From the NCBI GenBank assembly GCA_017959485.1, contig JAGDAM010000372.1:1-8676 (forward strand): a DNA stretch of 8,676 nt, in the 5' to 3' direction. This DNA is from Clostridia bacterium (GTDB lineage: Bacteria > Bacillota_A > Clostridia > Oscillospirales > CAG-272). The position numbers were made by a program, and so were the translations under genes. Under the pieces are notes generated by a model that saw nothing but the letters and a program-made list of their open reading frames with translations, was not told the origin of the DNA and made no database searches. Positions 6,405 through 8,676 of this stretch are shown piece by piece. How positions within the stretch are numbered: the first letter of the stretch is position 1; each line of letters starts with the position of its first letter.

Positions 6405-6944
6405 TCAGATAAGAGCCGCGATATCGGCCTCAAAATCAGCCGGATCGCTGGTGGGGTCGTAACGCTTTACCACGTTGCCTTCGCGGTCTACGAGAAATTT
6501 CGTGAAATTCCACTTAATATCGGAAGGCATACGGTAGGTCTCGCTGATCTTTTCGATCTTGCTCATGATGATCCTGTTCTTAAGGCCTTTGACTTCTTCG
6601 GTCGGCGCCTGCGCCTTGAGGAAGGTGAAGAGCGGCTCCTCGTTTTCGCCGTTTACGTCGATCTTGGCGAGCTGATCGAACCGAGTCCTGTACTTCGCGG
6701 TGCAGAATTCGTGGATCTCGCCCTCATCTCCGGGCGCCTGATGTCCGAACTGGTTGCAGGGGAAATCAAGGATCTCAAGACCGCTTTCGTGATACTTTTC
6801 ATAAAGCGCCTCAAGCGCCTTGTACTGCGGGGTAAAGCCGCATCCGGTGGCGGTGTTTACGATAAGCAGGACTTTTCCGCGCAGGTCGGCCAGATCGAGG
6901 GTCGCTCCGCGTCTCGCTTTCACGGTGTAATCATAAATGCTCAT
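6405..6944 (-). CDS. Glutathione peroxidase family protein, 179 aa
   Basis: A full-length member with C35 (NTATGCGFTPQY), Q69 in the canonical FPCNQFGHQAPG, the putative resolving C81, and W145-N146 (KWNFTKFLVD). As Cys-type enzymes of this layout usually take electrons from thioredoxin, the adjacent trxA and trxB are the probable reducing system. I start it at ATG 6942-6944 because AGGAGAG lies about 7 bases upstream, and because this gives the same MS(I/V)YDY/F beginning as its paralog at 4656-5129. An in-frame start at 6962 would add six residues but would bury that ribosome binding site in the gene. It is the first enzyme gene after the regulator, with a 58-base gap and no terminator between them. 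Confidence 0.94.
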   Translation of the reverse strand: MSIYDYTVKARRGATLDLADLRGKVLLIVNTATGCGFTPQYKALEALYEKYHESGLEILDFPCNQFGHQAPGDEGEIHEFCTAKYRTRFDQLAKIDVNGENEEPLFTFLKAQAPTEEVKGLKNRIIMSKIEKISETYRMPSDIKWNFTKFLVDREGNVVKRYDPTSDPADFEADIAALI

Positions 6945-7002
6945 TGTTTTCTCTCCTATCATTTATTTATTTTTTTGTGATTGGTTTGCTTCGCTTTTTT
7001 GC

Positions 7003-7449
7003 TCAGTTGTCCCTGGCCCGCTCTTCGTCGAGCATCTTGTAAAGGACGGTGTAGAGGAAAGTCGCTTCCTCGGGCGAGAGATGAAACTCCTTCGAAATGC
7101 TCTCGGGTACGCAGAGCGCCCGGTCCCGCAGCTTTTCTCCTTCTTTTGTAAGCGTGATCACGAGATTGCGCTCGTCGTCCCTGTCTTTCTCCTTCTTGAT
7201 ATATCCTTTGTCTTCAAGCTTTTTCAAGAGCGGTGCGACCGTGTTCGACTTCAGACACAGCGTTTCGCAAAGGTGTTTCTCGTTTACCTGCTTTTCCTCC
7301 CACAGGACCATCATGACGATGTACTGCGTGTAGGTGAGGTCAAGCTTGTCGAGCAGCGGCTTGTATTTGCGGGTAATGATGTTCGATACCGCGTAGAGCG
7401 GGAAGCAAAGCTGGTTTTTCAAACGGAGAGAAGAGTACTTATCAGTCAT
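7003..7449 (-). CDS. ohrR: OhrR-type MarR-family peroxide-sensing repressor, 148 aa
   Basis: The sequence follows Bacillus subtilis OhrR closely from LRLKNQLCFPLYA through the YKPLLDKLDLTYTQY dimer region, the winged-helix part (about 55-100) and the DDERN wing. The redox Cys falls at C15, and the two tyrosines that hydrogen-bond it in B. subtilis are at Y19 and Y29. Oxidation of this Cys by organic peroxide or hypochlorite releases the repressor from DNA in the family. Extra cysteines C61, C65 and C113 are absent from the simple one-Cys type and might form a disulfide. I start at ATG 7447-7449 with GGAGG 5 bases upstream; a TTG at 7459-7461 would overlap that site. It probably represses its own operon through the palindromes at 7465-7480 and 7495-7508. 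Confidence 0.93.
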   Translation of the reverse strand: MTDKYSSLRLKNQLCFPLYAVSNIITRKYKPLLDKLDLTYTQYIVMMVLWEEKQVNEKHLCETLCLKSNTVAPLLKKLEDKGYIKKEKDRDDERNLVITLTKEGEKLRDRALCVPESISKEFHLSPEEATFLYTVLYKMLDEERARDN

Positions 7450-7464
7450 TATTACCTCCAAATT

Positions 7465-7480
7465 ATATCGCGTGCGATAT
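7465..7480. promoter_or_regulatory. Probable OhrR operator 2 (downstream site)
   Basis: ATATCGCGTGCGATAT is a 16-base palindrome matching at 7 of 8 pairs, with only the central G/T step unpaired. With the site at 7495-7508 it forms an 18-base direct repeat (one mismatch) with a 29-base period, close to three helical turns. It lies between the expected transcription start and the ribosome binding site of ohrR, so a bound repressor would block initiation or early elongation. Confidence 0.8.
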
Positions 7481-7490
7481 TTTCAGCCAT

Positions 7491-7519
7491 ATTATATCGC
7501 ATGCGATACTATTTGTCAA
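7491..7519 (-). promoter_or_regulatory. Consensus sigma-A promoter of the peroxide-defence operon
   Basis: On the minus strand, TTGACA (7514-7519) and TATAAT (7491-7496) are separated by exactly 17 bases, a perfect match to the housekeeping consensus. The start of transcription is expected near 7484. Such a strong promoter makes sense only if held down by a repressor, and an operator fills the spacer. Confidence 0.92.
7495..7508. promoter_or_regulatory. Probable OhrR operator 1 (in the promoter spacer)
   Basis: TATCGCATGCGATA is a perfect 14-base palindrome. It occupies most of the 17-base spacer and overlaps two bases of the -10 box, so repressor binding would exclude RNA polymerase. Assignment to the adjacent ohrR is inferred from position and the usual autoregulation of this family. 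Confidence 0.85.
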
Positions 7520-7540
7520 GACGTTTTCCGCGTTTTTTTA

Positions 7541-7582
7541 CAAAAAGCGACGAAAAAACTCGTTTAAGAGTATTTTCGTCGC
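7541..7582 (-). terminator. Rho-independent terminator after the ACT-domain gene
   Basis: A 15-base stem with one mismatch (7547-7561 with 7568-7582, core GCGACGAAAA) closes a 6-base loop. On the minus strand it is followed by TTTTTG (7541-7546). It separates the cyclophilin-like/ACT unit from the ohrR promoter, which starts about 20 bases further on. Confidence 0.8.
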
Positions 7583-7596
7583 AGTCACGCGTTTCC

Positions 7597-7621
7597 ACGG
7601 CGCGGAACAGCGCCGTTTTTT
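7597..7621 (+). terminator. Terminator-like hairpin facing right
   Basis: The stem ACGGCGC/GCGCCGT (7597-7603 with 7610-7616) has a 6-base loop and a T-run (7616-7621) on the plus strand. There is no plus-strand gene to its left, so its use is unclear. It may stop antisense transcripts entering the ACT gene. Confidence 0.5.
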
Positions 7622-7650
7622 CGATTCGTATTATATCGACAAACCGGTAT

Positions 7651-8016
7651 TTATTCGATCGTAAACCCGTCGGAAGCCAGAGCTTCCAACGCTTTTTCAA
7701 AGTTTTCTTTCTTCACGAGGATATAATCCGTGTTATACGTGGATACCGCGAAGATACCTATCCCGCGGTCGGCGATGATCCCGGAGATCTTTGCCAGTAT
7801 GCCGGTCAGCGAGAAATCCAGGACGCCTTCGACGCGAAATCCTCTCCAGCCGTCTTCACGCTCCCGGGTTTCGGCCGGGGTATCCGCGGTTTTGCAAACC
7901 AGCGACAGTTCCTCATCTGTTTTTCCGATAAAGAAGAAATCGGCCGTCAGGTCGACGGCGGAAATATCCGCCACTTTGCAATTAGTGAGATCGCTGTCGA
8001 TTATCTTCAATATCAT
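7651..8016 (-). CDS. ACT-domain protein, 121 aa
   Basis: The C-terminal half, from GWRGFRVEGVLDFSLTGILAKI to the end, has the beta-alpha-beta pattern of an ACT domain, with the typical helix-strand element GIIADRGIGIFAVSTYNTDYILV. The N-terminal half (MILKIIDSDLTNCKV) is the second fold unit found in small two-part ACT proteins. These usually bind amino acids or other small ligands; the ligand is unknown here. ATG 8014-8016 gives the N-terminus that fits the family. The AGGCGG upstream is only one base from it, however, and would suit a TTG at 8008-8010 better. A GTG at 8032-8034 is also possible. The gene follows the cyclophilin-like gene by 19 bases and ends before the terminator at 7541-7582. 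Confidence 0.85.
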   Translation of the reverse strand: MILKIIDSDLTNCKVADISAVDLTADFFFIGKTDEELSLVCKTADTPAETREREDGWRGFRVEGVLDFSLTGILAKISGIIADRGIGIFAVSTYNTDYILVKKENFEKALEALASDGFTIE

Positions 8017-8035
8017 TCCGCCTAAATGATACACG

Positions 8036-8676
8036 CTATGTCAATGATATTTCGATCGTCACATTCCCGTTGCCAAGCAGTTCCGCCATTTCCGCTGCGG
8101 TTTTGTCGGTAACGTGTCCGAGCCGTGTATATGCCCAAGAATTGGAACCGTAGAACACCACGATCTGATTTCCTGAATACAGCACGATATCTCCTGCGGC
8201 GGTCGTAGTCTGACTGTCGTTTCTCGGCAGACTTGTTCCGAGTGAACCGACCTGCTCAAAGCCGCCGTACATTGACATTTGTATCGTCAGCGGTTTATCT
8301 TTTACCAGTTCTCTAAGCGCGGCGACGGATTCATTATCTTTCCAGTCAACGGCAACCGTCGTGTTGCCGATCTTCATCGTTAACATTTCCGCCTTAGGTT
8401 CTTCCTTTGGTGCTTGGCTCGTTTCACTTTGCGTTTCTCCGTTTTTGCTTTTAACCGAAGACGTTGTTGTCTCGGCGCTTGTTTTTGGAACAGATATTGT
8501 TTTCTGCGAAGCCGTTTCCGGCTGTGAGGCGGTTTCCGTTACGGGTGCGGTAGACTTCGTCTCTTCTTCGGTCGATACAGTTTGCGTTTCAGCCGCTGTT
8601 TGTTCATCAGTTTTTTGTGAAGTGACTTCCGATTGAAAATCCGTGCCAGAGACCTGATTCGCGGTTTCGCTGTTAC
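8036..8676 (-). CDS. Cyclophilin-like domain protein with Ser/Thr/Glu-rich linker, partial (N-terminus beyond window)
   Basis: The frame is open without a stop from the TAG at 8036-8038 to the right edge, giving at least 212 residues with no start inside the window. The C-terminal 110 or so residues (from MKIGNTTVAVDW, near 8377) match the small cyclophilin-like fold of bacterial proteins, with GGFEQVGSLGTSLP and GDIVLYSGNQIVVFYG as typical segments. Before it lie about 96 visible residues almost entirely of Ser, Thr, Glu, Gln, Lys, Ala and Pro, with loose repeats such as ETASQ. Such linkers usually separate a lipoprotein or signal anchor from an extracellular domain, so a lipoprotein is likely but unproved. 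An ATG at 8384-8386 could be mistaken for the start, but the linker frame continues upstream and that ATG has no ribosome binding site. Confidence 0.82.
   Translation of the reverse strand, partial: NSETANQVSGTDFQSEVTSQKTDEQTAAETQTVSTEEETKSTAPVTETASQPETASQKTISVPKTSAETTTSSVKSKNGETQSETSQAPKEEPKAEMLTMKIGNTTVAVDWKDNESVAALRELVKDKPLTIQMSMYGGFEQVGSLGTSLPRNDSQTTTAAGDIVLYSGNQIVVFYGSNSWAYTRLGHVTDKTAAEMAELLGNGNVTIEISLT

Noticed and set aside
4656..6944. Selenocysteine in either peroxidase
   Set aside because: The peroxidatic codon encodes Cys in both genes and there is no in-frame UGA.
7462..7467. Second TATAAT as an additional ohrR promoter
   Set aside because: No -35-like hexamer lies 16-18 bases upstream, and the start would fall on the ribosome binding site. 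The copy is explained by the repeated operator half-site.
7509..7700. Minus-strand 63-codon frame between the ACT gene and ohrR
   Set aside because: It overlaps the end of the ACT gene, the terminator and the -35 box, and has no ribosome binding site.
6937..8025. Plus-strand open frame of 362 codons across ohrR and the ACT gene
   Set aside because: It runs through the ohrR promoter, operators and terminators, is antisense to two well-supported genes, and has no recognisable domain.

Overview
The window looks like chromosomal DNA of an anaerobic Gram-positive bacterium, most likely a clostridial Firmicute. The signs are near-universal GGAGG-type ribosome binding sites 5-9 bases before starts, some GTG starts, an ohrR-like regulator very close to that of Bacillus subtilis, and oxygen-defence and low-potential redox proteins typical of anaerobes (rubredoxin, flavodoxins, nitroreductase, radical SAM). 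The assignment is inferred from gene content; no rRNA or taxonomic marker is present. Every gene I can support lies on the minus strand, so the window is best read from right to left. There is no gene-free stretch over 300 bases; the longest is 1-266.

Right end (7651-8676): a partial secreted-type protein with a long Ser/Thr/Glu-rich linker and a C-terminal cyclophilin-like domain, whose N-terminus is beyond the window, is followed closely by an ACT-domain protein. A strong hairpin terminator (7541-7582) ends this unit.

Middle (4656-7519): a peroxide-defence operon starts from a consensus promoter (TTGACA, 17-base spacer, TATAAT). One perfect palindrome lies inside the promoter and a second near-copy lies between promoter and gene. 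The genes are ohrR (MarR family, redox Cys15), a glutathione-peroxidase-family gene, trxA, trxB, and a second peroxidase gene. The logic is self-contained: a peroxide-sensing repressor, two 2-Cys peroxidases, the thioredoxin that should reduce them, and the NADPH-dependent reductase that recharges it. The expected target of OhrR, ohr, is absent here.

A 168-base palindromic element (4492-4659) with perfect 17-base inverted ends separates this operon from the next genes. It looks like a non-autonomous mobile element (MITE-like). It carries the stop codon of the last peroxidase gene and creates a false upstream start for the next gene.

Left part (267-4478): a second tightly spaced redox cluster, namely a TM1586-type nitroreductase, a small flavodoxin-like protein, a radical SAM protein (4-base overlap with it), a second flavodoxin-like paralog, a metallo-beta-lactamase-fold hydrolase fused to a rubredoxin, and an unrecognised AT-richer gene. 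It ends at a bidirectional-looking hairpin terminator (183-208). No promoter for this cluster was found, so it may be read through from the ohrR promoter or from an unrecognised start. The far left (1-182) holds a palindromic intergenic repeat but no gene. The two most unusual items are the radical SAM/double flavodoxin/MBL-rubredoxin cluster and the palindromic element between the two redox operons.
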